Shown one piece after another: positions 7,815 to 16,525 of a stretch of DNA of 64,000 nt (positions are counted from its first letter, which is position 1; each line of letters starts with the position of its first letter). This stretch comes from Streptomyces sp. NRRL F-2664 (lineage in GTDB: Bacteria; Actinomycetota; Actinomycetes; Streptomycetales; Streptomycetaceae): positions 33,622 through 97,621 of the forward strand of contig NZ_JOFX01000023.1 in the NCBI RefSeq assembly GCF_000719345.1, in the 5' to 3' direction. The position numbers and the translations under genes are program-made. The notes under the pieces are model-generated. The model was given only the letters and a program-made list of their open reading frames with translations. It ran no database searches and was not told where the DNA came from.

Positions 7815-9035
7815 ATGCCGGAGCACGGCATCCGCAGTGAGGCAGACACACCCCTGCCGTTCCACCCGCTGGTCTACCTGGAGGACGGCGAAGAAGTCAC
7901 CATCGGGCGGCCCGACACGGACTCCTACGGGATCTTCCCGGTCGACGGCGCCCACCTCGTGCGCCGCCTCCAGGCCGGCGCCACCCCCTCGCAGGCCGCC
8001 GACTGGTACTCCGCCGAGTACGGCGAACAGGTCGACATCGACGACATCATCGGCGCCCTGCGCGAACTCGGCTTCGTCCGCGACGAGGGCGAGAAGCCCG
8101 CGCAGACGGGCCCGGTGCGCTGGCAGCGGCTCGGCCACGCGCTGTTCTCCCCGCCCGCCTGGATCTGCTACGGGCTGATCACCGCCTGGGCGCTTTGGTG
8201 CATGATCCGCTCCCCGGACCTCGTACCGGCCGCGGAAGACATGCTGTTCAGCGAGTACTACGCCGTCATCAGCCTGGTCATGCTGGTCGCCGCGGTACCC
8301 CTGATCGCCCTCCACGAGGCCTTCCACGCCTTGGCCGCCCGGCGTCTGGGCATCGGCTCCAGGACCAGGCTGTCGCACCGCTTCTACTTCCTCGTGGTCG
8401 AAACGGCCCTGGACGGGCTCGTCGCCGTGGAACGCCGCAAGCGCTACCTGCCGATCGTCGCCGGGATGGTCGTCGACGTCGTCCTCGTCTCCCTCCTCAT
8501 CACCGTCGCCGACGCCTCCCGAGGCCCCGGCGGTGCCGAAACCACCACCAGCCGCGTCTGCCTCGCGGTGGCCTTCGCCGCCGTGCTGCGGGTGCTGTGG
8601 CAGTTCTTCCTCTACCTGCGCACCGACGTATACGTGCTGATCACCACCATGCTCGGCTGCGTGGACCTGCACACCACGTCCGTACGCCTGCTGCGCAACC
8701 GCTTCCTGCGGCTGCGCGGGCGCACCGAGGGGCTGGCGGACGAATCCCTGTGGCACCCCGTCGACCGCCGGGCCGCCCGCTGGTACTCCTGGCTGATCGT
8801 GGCCGGCTACGCCTTCAGCCTCAGCACCTTCCTGCTGGCCCTCGCCCCCGTCTTCGTGGAGATGGTCTCCGGAGCCGTCAGCCGCTTCGGCGGCGAGGGC
8901 TCCAGCTGGGCCGAGCTGCTGGACTCCTCGGCCTTCCTCCTCATGGCCTTCTGGCAGACCGCCCTCACGATCTGGATCGCCGCCCGGGAGCGCCTGCGCG
9001 GCCGCACCTCCCGCACCCACCACGTCATCGGCTGA
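7815..9035 (+). CDS. membrane HExxH metalloprotease with PqqD-like N-terminal domain
   Basis: A 406-residue protein. Residues 1-95 (FHPLVYLEDGEEVTIGRPD, YGIFPVDGAHLVRRLQAG, IDDIIGALRELGF) resemble a PqqD-like winged-helix RiPP-recognition fold. About six transmembrane helices follow. The second contains HEAFH (His167, Glu168, His171), the zinc motif of membrane M50-type peptidases; the Asp in VAGMVVDVV is a candidate third ligand. GAGGGAGG upstream of ATG 7815 is an excellent ribosome site. By analogy with other PqqD-fold/M50 proteins it probably recognises the peptide encoded at 7576 and cleaves or exports it. The target is inferred from position only. Confidence 0.8.
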   Translation: MPEHGIRSEADTPLPFHPLVYLEDGEEVTIGRPDTDSYGIFPVDGAHLVRRLQAGATPSQAADWYSAEYGEQVDIDDIIGALRELGFVRDEGEKPAQTGPVRWQRLGHALFSPPAWICYGLITAWALWCMIRSPDLVPAAEDMLFSEYYAVISLVMLVAAVPLIALHEAFHALAARRLGIGSRTRLSHRFYFLVVETALDGLVAVERRKRYLPIVAGMVVDVVLVSLLITVADASRGPGGAETTTSRVCLAVAFAAVLRVLWQFFLYLRTDVYVLITTMLGCVDLHTTSVRLLRNRFLRLRGRTEGLADESLWHPVDRRAARWYSWLIVAGYAFSLSTFLLALAPVFVEMVSGAVSRFGGEGSSWAELLDSSAFLLMAFWQTALTIWIAARERLRGRTSRTHHVIG

Positions 9036-9251
9036 CGGACGCCCCCGTCGGCTCGGCCCCCCACCTCGACGCGCCACGCCCCGCCCGGGCGTTCGCTTCG
9101 CGTCGGTGACCACCCGCTGCGCCAGGACTCCGGCCGCCGCCACTGACAACGCCGCTTCGCCCAGCAGGCGAACCGGCACCCCCTGTCCCGCAATGCGGGA
9201 GCTCCGTATCCTCCCCGGCCCGAAGGCCGCGGTATCCACGAAGGAGTCCTG

Positions 9252-11393
9252 ATGACCGGCCACTACTGGATCGCGGCGCCCCTGCGCCGCGAACGCGACC
9301 GTCTGCGGGCCGGACTCGGCCTGCCCGCCCCCCTGGCCGTGGTCGACGCGCACCGGCGGCTGCGCGGACCCTACTCCGCGGCGGGCGCCCTGCTGCGCCA
9401 GGTCGCCCCCGAGGCGCTGCGCCGCCTGCCCGAACTGGCCGCCCGCCACTACATCGAGCTCCAGGAGAGCACCCCGGAACTGGCGCCCCTGGTACCGCAG
9501 AGGATCCGCGCCCTGGAGAAGGTGGCCAATGCCCCCGGCGAGGCCAGCCGCTACCCGGCCCGGCTGCACTCGCTGCGCGTCTCGCACGGGATCGTGGACT
9601 TCCTGCTCGCGGCCCTCCCCGGATCCGGGGACGGCCCGCGCACCCTCGTCGTGGAGAACGTGCAGCACGCCGACGTCACCGACCACGAGTTCCTCGCCGC
9701 CGCCCTGCGCCGGATCCCCGCCGAACTTCTGACCCTGGTCGTCGCCACCGACACCGCGGAGCTCGAAGATCCGCCGGGCATGGTCTCCGTGTCCCTGCCC
9801 GCGGAACTCGGCGTACGCACCACCCGCGTCCACCACCCCGGGGCCCCCGCGGGCGCCGAGCCCGACGGTCCGGCCCCCGACGGCGCCGGGTCCGGCAGCC
9901 TGGCCGAGGCCGCCGCCATGTACGTGGCCGGCGACTGCATCAGCGACGAGCCCCCACTGCGCGCCGCGTACGAGGCCCTCACCGGCCCCGAGCGCGCTGC
10001 CCTGCACGACCGCCGGGCCGAGGAGATCGCCGCCCGCGCCGAGGAGGAGCCCTCGCTCCGGCTGGGCGCCCTTCCCTACCACCTGCTGCGCGGCAGCGAC
10101 GGCGACGGCGCCGGGCTCGACGCCCTGCGCTGGGCCCAGCTCCGCTGTAAGTACCTGGGCTTCTATCACGCGGCGGCCGAGATGGGCGAGGAGGGCCGCC
10201 ACCGTACGGGCCCCGACGTCCGGCCCGACCTGTGGTGGCCTTTCACCCGCGAGACGGGCGTGTGCCTGGCCGCCGCCGGACGGCCGGAGGAGTCCGCCGC
10301 CGTCCAGGACGAGGCGCGCTCGCAGACCACCGTGCCCAAGCACCACATGAGCCTCGCCTACGAGACGGGCATGCTGTACGCCCGCCACTTCCCGCCGGAG
10401 CTGCGCGATGAGCGCAGGGCCCGCGCGTACGTCAACCAGGCCATCGCGATCTCGGACCTGCTGCCGGACCTGAAGGAACGCGCCTTCTTCTCCGTGTTCA
10501 ACCGCAACGGCCTTGCCCTGGTCGAGGTCCGCGCCGGCCGCCCCGACGAGGCCCTGCGGCTGCTGGACGAGGGCATCGAACGGCTCGACCGAGAGCTCGG
10601 CATCGGCGAGCGGACCTGGCACCGCGTCGGCCTGCGCTACAACCGCGCCCAGGTCAACGGCATGAGCGGCCGGCTGGAGGACGCCCTGGAGGACTACGCC
10701 GCCATCATGGAACTGGACCACGACTTCGCCGACCACTACTTCAACCGCGGAAGCATACTCCGGCGGCTCGGCCGCATCGAGGAGGCCATCGCCGACTACG
10801 AGCGGGCCATCACCCTGGAGTCGCCCTTCCCCGAGGTGCACTACAACCGCGGCGAGGCCCGGCGCGAACTCGGCGACCTCGACGGCGCGCTGGCCGACTT
10901 CGACCGGACCCTCGAACTGGAGCCGGGCAACCTGGAGGCCCTCCTCGCCCGCGCGGGCCTGCTGGCCGACCAGGGCGAGGCCAAAGCGGCCCTGGCCGAT
11001 GTCGAGGCCGGTCTGCTGGTCGATGCCGAGCACCCCCATCTGCTGTGCCTCCAGGGCCGGTTGTGGGGCGAGGAGGGCCGTACGGCCGAGGCTCGCGACT
11101 CCCTCGACGCGGCCCTGCGCCACGATCCGGAGCTGGCCGAGGCCTGGGCGATCAAGGGTGAACTCGCCTATGTGGAAGGCGACCTGGCCGCCGCACTGGC
11201 CGATTTCAACCGGGCGGTGGAGCTGGAGGCCCGGCCCGAGTTCCGGTTCAACCGGGGGGTGGTCCACGAAGCGGCGGGCAGCCTGGTCCAGGCGGTGGCC
11301 GACTTCGACGCGGTCCTCGCCGTCACCGACGACGAAGAGACCCGCAGCCGCCGGGAGACATGCCTGCGCGCGACCGACCGGTCGCACTCGTAG
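9252..11393 (+). CDS. large TPR protein with degenerate ATPase-like N-terminal domain
   Basis: A 713-residue cytoplasmic protein. Residues ~1-200 contain RTLVVENVQHAD followed by LRRIPAELLTLVVATDT, which resembles the Walker B/sensor region of STAND-type ATPases, but no Walker A (GxxxxGKS/T) is visible. From ~300 to the end it is built of TPR-type helical repeats (for example YFNRGSILRRLGRIEEAIAD and VHYNRGEARRELGDLDGALA). AAGGAG precedes the ATG. It is the third gene of the putative peptide locus; a scaffold or substrate-binding role is likely. It could also be a modified STAND regulator that lost nucleotide binding. Confidence 0.8.
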   Translation: MTGHYWIAAPLRRERDRLRAGLGLPAPLAVVDAHRRLRGPYSAAGALLRQVAPEALRRLPELAARHYIELQESTPELAPLVPQRIRALEKVANAPGEASRYPARLHSLRVSHGIVDFLLAALPGSGDGPRTLVVENVQHADVTDHEFLAAALRRIPAELLTLVVATDTAELEDPPGMVSVSLPAELGVRTTRVHHPGAPAGAEPDGPAPDGAGSGSLAEAAAMYVAGDCISDEPPLRAAYEALTGPERAALHDRRAEEIAARAEEEPSLRLGALPYHLLRGSDGDGAGLDALRWAQLRCKYLGFYHAAAEMGEEGRHRTGPDVRPDLWWPFTRETGVCLAAAGRPEESAAVQDEARSQTTVPKHHMSLAYETGMLYARHFPPELRDERRARAYVNQAIAISDLLPDLKERAFFSVFNRNGLALVEVRAGRPDEALRLLDEGIERLDRELGIGERTWHRVGLRYNRAQVNGMSGRLEDALEDYAAIMELDHDFADHYFNRGSILRRLGRIEEAIADYERAITLESPFPEVHYNRGEARRELGDLDGALADFDRTLELEPGNLEALLARAGLLADQGEAKAALADVEAGLLVDAEHPHLLCLQGRLWGEEGRTAEARDSLDAALRHDPELAEAWAIKGELAYVEGDLAAALADFNRAVELEARPEFRFNRGVVHEAAGSLVQAVADFDAVLAVTDDEETRSRRETCLRATDRSHS

Positions 11394-11401
11394 AGGCCGG
11401 G

Positions 11402-11953
11402 ATGGACCTCCGTCAGCAGGAGAAGCAGCAGGAACGCCAGCGGGAGATGCAGCGGGAGCGCGGGACCGGCGGGGCCGTGTCCGGGGCCGCGTTCACCGAG
11501 GCCATGTCGCGGCTGGTCTCGGGGGTGGCGGTGGTCTCCGCCCGGCGGGGCGACGGCCGGCCCTCGGGGCTGCTCGTCTCCTCCGTCTGCTCTTACAGCG
11601 CGGCCCCGCCGTCGGTGCTCGTCGCGCTGGCGCGCACCTCCCGGACCTGCCGGGAGATCGCGGAGGGGCCGGACGCCTACTTCGGTGTCCACCTGCTGGC
11701 CCGCAGCCACGCGGCGCTGGCGAGGACCTTCGCGGGCAGCTCCCAGGACAAGTTCGCCGACGTGCTCTGGGACTGGGACGGGACGGTGCCGCGGCTGACG
11801 GGTGTCCCGGTGTACGCGAAGTGCCGTGCGGGGGCGGTGCTCCCGCACGGCGACCACGTGATCGTGGTGGGCGAGGTGGTCGACTGCGCGGTGGCGGAGG
11901 ACGACCCCCTCGTGTACTTCCGGCGGCGGCTCGACTGGAGCCTCGGGGGCTGA
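11402..11953 (+). CDS. flavin reductase-like FMN-binding protein
   Basis: A 183-residue protein with the flavin reductase/FMN-binding split-barrel pattern: FTEAMSRLVSGVAVVSAR, GLLVSSVCSYSAAPPSVLVAL, FGVHLLARSHAALARTFAG, VIVVGEVVDC. The first ~25 residues (MDLRQQEKQQERQREMQRE) are a Gln/Glu/Arg-rich extension, so an internal start (GTG near 11476) is possible. It starts 8 bp after the TPR gene and probably belongs to the same transcript. It may supply reduced flavin for a tailoring oxidation of the peptide, but no flavin monooxygenase is present in the window. Confidence 0.85.
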   Translation: MDLRQQEKQQERQREMQRERGTGGAVSGAAFTEAMSRLVSGVAVVSARRGDGRPSGLLVSSVCSYSAAPPSVLVALARTSRTCREIAEGPDAYFGVHLLARSHAALARTFAGSSQDKFADVLWDWDGTVPRLTGVPVYAKCRAGAVLPHGDHVIVVGEVVDCAVAEDDPLVYFRRRLDWSLGG

Positions 11954-11979
11954 GCGGGGTGGGGCGGGTCAGCGGGGTG

Positions 11980-12016
11980 AGTACGCCGGTACGCGGAGCG
12001 CGCGTACCGGCGTACT
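11980..12016. terminator. bidirectional terminator hairpin
   Basis: Perfect 15-bp stem (AGTACGCCGGTACGC at 11980-11994, complement 12002-12016) with a 7-nt loop, between the convergent flavin reductase and SARP genes. Confidence 0.85.
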
Positions 12017-12035
12017 GCTGTCTGCGCGAGCTGGT

Positions 12036-12079
12036 GTACGGCTGCCTGCGGGTACGGCCGTGCGAACCGGCAGCCGTAC
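12036..12079. terminator. second hairpin between convergent genes
   Basis: An 11-bp perfect stem (GTACGGCTGCC at 12036-12046, complement 12069-12079) with a 22-nt loop, just downstream of the SARP stop on the minus strand. Probably the SARP terminator. Confidence 0.6.
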
Positions 12080-12116
12080 GTACCCGTGGCCCTGCGGATG
12101 CGCGGCCGTGCGGCCC

Positions 12117-13112
12117 TCAGCCGCCGAGCGCCGCGGGGTGGAGGGCGCCCGCCGGGCGGCAGCCGTCGTGCCGGGTGTTGTCGGGCCGGGCCCCGCTGAG
12201 CAGCGCCTGCTGGGCCGCGCGCAGGCCCGGTCCCGGTTCGATTCCGGTGTCCTCCACCACGGCGCGCCGTGCCCGGGTGTAGGCGTGCAGGGCCTCGGCG
12301 CGGCGGCCTGCGGCGGCCAGGGCGAGCATCAGCTGCTCGTGGAAGTCCTCGCGCAGCGGGTGGCGCGCGCACAGCTCCTCCAGCTCACCGACAACCTCAC
12401 GGGCCCAGCCGCTGCAGATGTCGGCGCCGATCCGGTCGTGGACGAGGGCGAGCCGCTCCTCTTCCAGCCGGACGGTGTAGTGCGCGGGCAGGCGGGCGGG
12501 TCCGAGGTCCTCGAAGGGGGTGCCCCGCCAGAGGGCCAGGGCCCGGTGAAACGATTCTGCCGCGGTGGTGCAGTGGCCCGCGGCCCGCAGTTCCCGGCCG
12601 CGCGCGGCCAGCGTGCGGAACCGGTCGAGGTCCAGCTCCCCCGGTTGTACGCGCAGCAGGTAGCCGTTGCCGGAGGTGAGCAGCAGCGGGTGCCTGCGGG
12701 GGTCGCCGCCCCCGCGGCTGTGCTCAGGGGCGAGCACACGCCGCAGCCCGGAGACGTACATCTGCACGGTCGCCACGGCCGAGCGCGGCGGCCGGTCGTC
12801 CCACAACTCGCCGATCAGGGAGCAGATCGGGAAGCGGCGGTTCGCGTGCAGCAGCAGCAGCGTCAGCAGGGCGCGCCGCTTCAGGGAGCTGGGCGTGCAC
12901 GGCACCCCGCCCCGGCGGACTTCCAGGGGCCCCAGGATCCGGTACGTCGGCCCGTCGCTCGGCCCGCCCCCGCCGGTCGGGTCCGGGGCGGGCCCGGGGC
13001 AACCGGGTAAGTCGGGTCCGCCGGGGGGCCGTTGACGGGATCTGACGAGGATCTTTCGGTTCTGGCCAGCACTGGTCTGCCACCCCCGCGCTACCGGCGC
13101 CCTCGGGCGCAC
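12117..13112 (-). CDS. SARP-family transcriptional activator
   Basis: A Streptomyces antibiotic regulatory protein of up to 331 residues. After a Pro/Gly-rich N-terminal extension comes an OmpR-like winged helix (YRILGPLEVRRGG, LKRRALLTLLLLHANR, LIGELWDDRPPRSAVATVQMYVSGLRRVL), then the bacterial transcriptional activation domain (LDLDRFRTLAARGRELRAAG, FHRALALWRGTPFEDL, LPLREDFHEQLMLALAAAGRRAEALHAY-like blocks), ending IEPGPGLRAAQQALL. SARPs usually activate the biosynthetic cluster they sit in. It is convergent with the peptide locus, which has heptamer repeats upstream. The start is uncertain; the first ~50 residues may not be translated. Confidence 0.9.
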   Translation of the reverse strand: MRPRAPVARGWQTSAGQNRKILVRSRQRPPGGPDLPGCPGPAPDPTGGGGPSDGPTYRILGPLEVRRGGVPCTPSSLKRRALLTLLLLHANRRFPICSLIGELWDDRPPRSAVATVQMYVSGLRRVLAPEHSRGGGDPRRHPLLLTSGNGYLLRVQPGELDLDRFRTLAARGRELRAAGHCTTAAESFHRALALWRGTPFEDLGPARLPAHYTVRLEEERLALVHDRIGADICSGWAREVVGELEELCARHPLREDFHEQLMLALAAAGRRAEALHAYTRARRAVVEDTGIEPGPGLRAAQQALLSGARPDNTRHDGCRPAGALHPAALGG

Positions 13113-13438
13113 TGTCCTGTCGGCACGCGGTGGGGCTCACCGGCGCTCACGACAATGGATACGGGATCACGCGAGAGGGTGTCAGGGGCACGAACCAGCC
13201 AAAGTCCAATAAAAATAGATGAACTGCGAACCGGCAGCCGTCTCGGCCGTGTGCCCGCCGCATCTCGGCCAATAATCGGGGCGCCCGGCCCGGCTCGGAG
13301 CTTCTCCTTGGCAGGGGCCCGCCGCAGGGTTAGCGTGCCTCGATCTCCTCCCGACACGCACGTGCTTCCCGATCGTCGACCGCCGACCACGGCCCTGCCG
13401 ACCGGTCCGTTCGACCTGCCGCGAGAGGGCACCCAGCC
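13113..13438. other. intergenic region between divergent SARP and M28-like gene
   Basis: A 326-bp intergenic stretch holding the promoters of both divergent genes. It contains an unusually AT-rich patch (CAATAAAAATAGATGAA near 13208) that is a plausible promoter element. No small ORF or hairpin is convincing. Confidence 0.4.
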
Positions 13439-14920
13439 ATGTCCGCACGTCGTACCGTCGCGGCGACCGCCACCCTGGCCGCCGCCGCACTCGTCTCCCC
13501 GCTGCTCCTTGCAGGCCCCGCCGCCGCGGGCGCCGAAGACCCGGGCCGGGCCGCCGCCCGCGGCGCCGCCCTGGCGGCGCAACTCGTCCGGGAGTCCACG
13601 GCCAAGGACGCCTTCCGGCACCTGCGGGCGTTGCAGTCGGCCGCGGACTACAACGGCGGCGACAGGGTCGCGAGCTCCAAGGGCCACGAAGCCTCGGCCG
13701 CATACGTGGAGGGGGCGCTGCGCAACGCCGGCTACCGGACCTCCCGCCAGGAGTTCGGCTTCGTCTACACCGAGGACCTCGCCGAATCCCTCACCGTCGA
13801 CTCGCCCACCCCGCGCGAGGTCACCGTCCAGCTCATGGCGTTCACCGCCCGCAGCCCCGAGGGCGGGGTCACCGGGGAGCTGGCCGTGGTCCCCGTCGAC
13901 GCCGACAACACCCACGGCTGCGAGCCGGGCGACTTCGCGGCGGGCGCATTCACCGGCAGGATCGCCCTGGTCAAGCGTGGCGGCTGCTCCTTCGCCGTCA
14001 AGCAGGGCCATGCCCACGCGGCGGGCGCGCTCGGCGCGATCGTCTACAACAACATCTCCGGCAAGATCAACGGGACCATCGGGGACTCCTCCCTCGCCCG
14101 CATCCCCACCGGCGGGATCAGCCAGGAGGACGGCGCGGCGCTGACCGCGGAGGCCGCCGCCGGGCCGGTGACGGTCACCCTCGACATCCACGAACTGCGC
14201 GAGAACCGCCGGAGCTTCAACGTGGTGGCGGAGACCAGCGGCGGGGACGCCGCCAACACGGTCCTCCTCGGCTCCTACCTCGACTCGCAGCACGGCACCC
14301 CCGGCATCAACAGCAACGGCTCCGGCTCGGCCGGGCTCCTCCAGGTCGCGCTGAAACTCGCCAAGTCGCAGGAGAAGGTGGGCAACAAGGTGCGGTTCGC
14401 CTGGTGGTCGGCGCGGGAGTTCGGCGTCGCGGGCTCGCAGGCATACCTCTCCGCCCTGACGCCGGAGCAGCGCGCGCAGATCCGGCTCTACCTGAACGTC
14501 GAGACGATCGCCTCGCCGAACGGCGCGTTCTTCGTCAGCGACGGGGACGACTCCGACCGCGTCGGCGCCGGCCCCGGCCCGGAGGGCTCCGCCCGGCTCG
14601 AGAAGGGCATCACCGACTTCCTCGACGCCAAGGGCGTCCCGCACGAGGGCACCGACTTCGTCGGCCTGTCGGACTACGCGCCCTTCCTCGCGGCAGGCAT
14701 CCCCTCGGGAGGCACCTTCACCGGCTCCGACGGCACCAAGACCGAGGCCCAAGCGGCCAGGTTCGGCGGCCGGGCGGGCACCGCGTACGACGTGAACCAC
14801 CACAAGCCCGGCGACGACCTCGCCAACATCGACATGCGATCCTTCGACGTCAACATCGACGTCATCGCCGACGCGGCCGGCCGCTACGCGCACGATCTCG
14901 GGTCCCTGGGCGGCAACTGA
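13439..14920 (+). CDS. secreted M28-family peptidase-like protein, active site degenerate
   Basis: A 493-residue exported protein: Sec signal peptide (1-~30), a protease-associated (PA) domain (~135-245, with IALVKRGGCSFAVK) and an M28 aminopeptidase-S-like domain (~260-485). Compared with Streptomyces griseus aminopeptidase, the zinc and catalytic positions have changed: His85 is Tyr280 (GSYLDS), Asp97 is Ser292 (GINSNGSG), the catalytic Glu131 is Arg326 (WWSAREFG) and Asp160 is Glu355. Glu327 and a C-terminal His (454/455) remain. The fold is well conserved, so it is likely a non-catalytic binding protein or has a new activity. Ribosome site: CCGCGAGAGGG before ATG 13439. Confidence 0.88.
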   Translation: MSARRTVAATATLAAAALVSPLLLAGPAAAGAEDPGRAAARGAALAAQLVRESTAKDAFRHLRALQSAADYNGGDRVASSKGHEASAAYVEGALRNAGYRTSRQEFGFVYTEDLAESLTVDSPTPREVTVQLMAFTARSPEGGVTGELAVVPVDADNTHGCEPGDFAAGAFTGRIALVKRGGCSFAVKQGHAHAAGALGAIVYNNISGKINGTIGDSSLARIPTGGISQEDGAALTAEAAAGPVTVTLDIHELRENRRSFNVVAETSGGDAANTVLLGSYLDSQHGTPGINSNGSGSAGLLQVALKLAKSQEKVGNKVRFAWWSAREFGVAGSQAYLSALTPEQRAQIRLYLNVETIASPNGAFFVSDGDDSDRVGAGPGPEGSARLEKGITDFLDAKGVPHEGTDFVGLSDYAPFLAAGIPSGGTFTGSDGTKTEAQAARFGGRAGTAYDVNHHKPGDDLANIDMRSFDVNIDVIADAAGRYAHDLGSLGGN

Positions 14921-14936
14921 CCGCCCGATCGCCGAT

Positions 14937-15001
14937 GGCACCGCCCCCGCGGTGCCGCCCGCGGCGTCCCGCGGGCCCTGCCGTGCCGCACGGCAGGGCC
15001 C
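14937..15001 (+). terminator. tandem hairpins after the M28-like gene
   Basis: Two stems: GGCACCGC (14937-14944) with its complement at 14949-14956 (4-nt loop), then a 13-bp perfect stem GGGCCCTGCCGTG (14973-14985) with its complement at 14989-15001 (3-nt loop). Confidence 0.8.
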
Positions 15002-15472
15002 AGGAGGGGTTGCCATCCGGTGAGGAGGACGGTGGCGTCGCCTCAGCCGGTGATCCTGGTGGGTGCGCACGTCCCGGACCAGGCGGCGCAGGGCCTCCGG
15101 GGCGTTGTCCCCCGGCCGCCGGGGAGCGGATGACGGCGTCGCCCAGGCGCTGTTTCGCCGAAGAGGCCGCCGTCGGGGGAGCGGGCTTCCGTGACCACAT
15201 CGCTGCGGAGGCGAACGCGGTACTGGTGCAGTACGTGGCCGCCCCTGATCAGCAGCGACGCAGGATGCCCGCAGTTGATCCAGGAGAGTTGCCCGGTGGC
15301 GGTGTCGAGCGAGGACGGCGGTCATCAGGCGGCCGGGGGGACCAGCGGTCCAGGGTTCCACTCGACGGTGGTGGCGATCTCGAACAGGTCCCGCATGAGC
15401 GCCGGGTGGTGCGGCAGGCGGCGAGCCCGGCGGCGCCGGCCCCGCCGGAGGCCCGACCCCACCCGGAAAACT
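15002..15472 (-). other. gap with decayed minus-strand coding traces
   Basis: Protein-like fragments in more than one minus-strand frame, for example RSPDGGLFGE and DNAPEALRRLVRDVRTHQDH near 15050-15200, and LMRDLFEIATTVEWNPGPLVPP ending at 15325. None forms a complete gene. I read this as one or two pseudogenes of unrecognised families. Confidence 0.35.
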
Positions 15473-15910
15473 TCAGTAGCTCCCCTGCGGCCGCACCCAC
15501 GACGCAAACCGCTGACCAGGAGCCGCATCGGCGCGCCAGTACCGCAGAACCGTTTCGTACACGACCTCGAACCGTTCCGCGGCGATGAGACAGGAGACGG
15601 GTTCCAGCCCGCCCGCGTCCGCCTCGAAGGCAACGAGAACAGGCGATTCTTCACCGATCTGACGGGTGACTCTCGCGATTTCCTCGCTTGTTGGCGCACG
15701 GAAGACCGGATCGAGGAACTTCGCCGGGCAACTGACGAGGGTCGGATCACCGAAGACGAGCTCCAAGCCGTGGTAGTAGGTGAGGTCATGGCCGGCCGCG
15801 AGCCGAAGCTCAGCTGCATCCCAGGCGATGACGTCCCAGTCCCACCAGGCCCCCTCAGGCAGCTGCATGCCCACCTGCTGCCGTTGCGAGTCCACCCTCA
15901 GCCCTCTCAT
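15473..15910 (-). CDS. hypothetical protein, 145 aa
   Basis: A coherent globular-looking protein: MQLPEGAWWDWDVIAWDAAE, TYYHGLELVFGDPTLVSC, APTSEEIARVTRQIGEESPV, AAERFEVVYETVLRYWRADA. It ends QGSY. No signal peptide, membrane segment or recognised motif. The ATG at 15910 lacks a good ribosome site, so translation may begin at an internal start such as the Met of MQLPEG. Both flanks are decayed DNA; an intact but isolated survivor of an accessory region. Confidence 0.65.
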   Translation of the reverse strand: MRGLRVDSQRQQVGMQLPEGAWWDWDVIAWDAAELRLAAGHDLTYYHGLELVFGDPTLVSCPAKFLDPVFRAPTSEEIARVTRQIGEESPVLVAFEADAGGLEPVSCLIAAERFEVVYETVLRYWRADAAPGQRFASWVRPQGSY

Positions 15911-16229
15911 CCGTTCGAACAGATCGACAGGCTACAGACGGACCCAGCGCGATGAACTTGACTTCCTACCCGCCTGAGGTGTCTGGGCCGCCATCACCCT
16001 CATGACCCGCAGGGTCGTCCAGAAGAAGATCTCCAGAGACCGACGCCGGGACAAGCGAGGATAGAGCCTCGTGAACGACGCCTCAAAGCGGCCCACAGGC
16101 AAGCTGACCGGGCTCCGCCTCGGGAGGAGACTGGTGGCGGAGGTCCCAGCAACGCGGACAGACCGCCGCGCATTCGTGGACGTCACTCCCAGGCAGACCC
16201 GCGCGACTCGAGGCAACGCGCGCAAGGCC

Positions 16230-16483
16230 GGGTCCACAACGACACGGACCGCACCTTCCGGCTTGAGCACTGGGAGTACGCCAGCGAACTCATCGACGGC
16301 TTCGCCTACGATATTGGAGCAGTCCTCGTCGCCTCCGCGGAGGCGCCCGACGAGTCTGAGCTAGTAGACGTCCTAACCCAGTGGCAACTCAGTCCCCACC
16401 AGTTCGTCTACCCCTGCGACAGCGATGACCCCCAAGTAGCCGTGGGGGCATGCCACAACGAACCCAATCCTCACTCATCATGA
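16230..16483 (+). pseudogene. 3' fragment of an unrecognised gene
   Basis: A frame without a usable start reads as a convincing protein end: TFRLEHWEYASELIDGFAYD, VASAEAPDESELVDVLTQW, QFVYPCDSDDPQVAVGAC, stop at 16483. Upstream the same frame stays open but becomes Arg/Pro-rich and looks non-native. Probably the C-terminal part of a decayed gene. The preceding 15911-16229 holds nothing else I can support. Confidence 0.4.
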
Positions 16484-16525
16484 GCGGCTCAGACACAGGC
16501 ACGACAGGGTCCGATGGCTGGTCGG

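Noticed and set aside
7788..11387. A 1199-codon minus-strand frame opposite the protease and TPR genes
   Set aside because: Shadow of two well-supported genes; no start signal or recognisable domain.
13032..14144. A 370-codon plus-strand frame over the start of the M28-like gene
   Set aside because: Pro/Ser/Arg-rich shadow in a different frame from the well-supported secreted protein.
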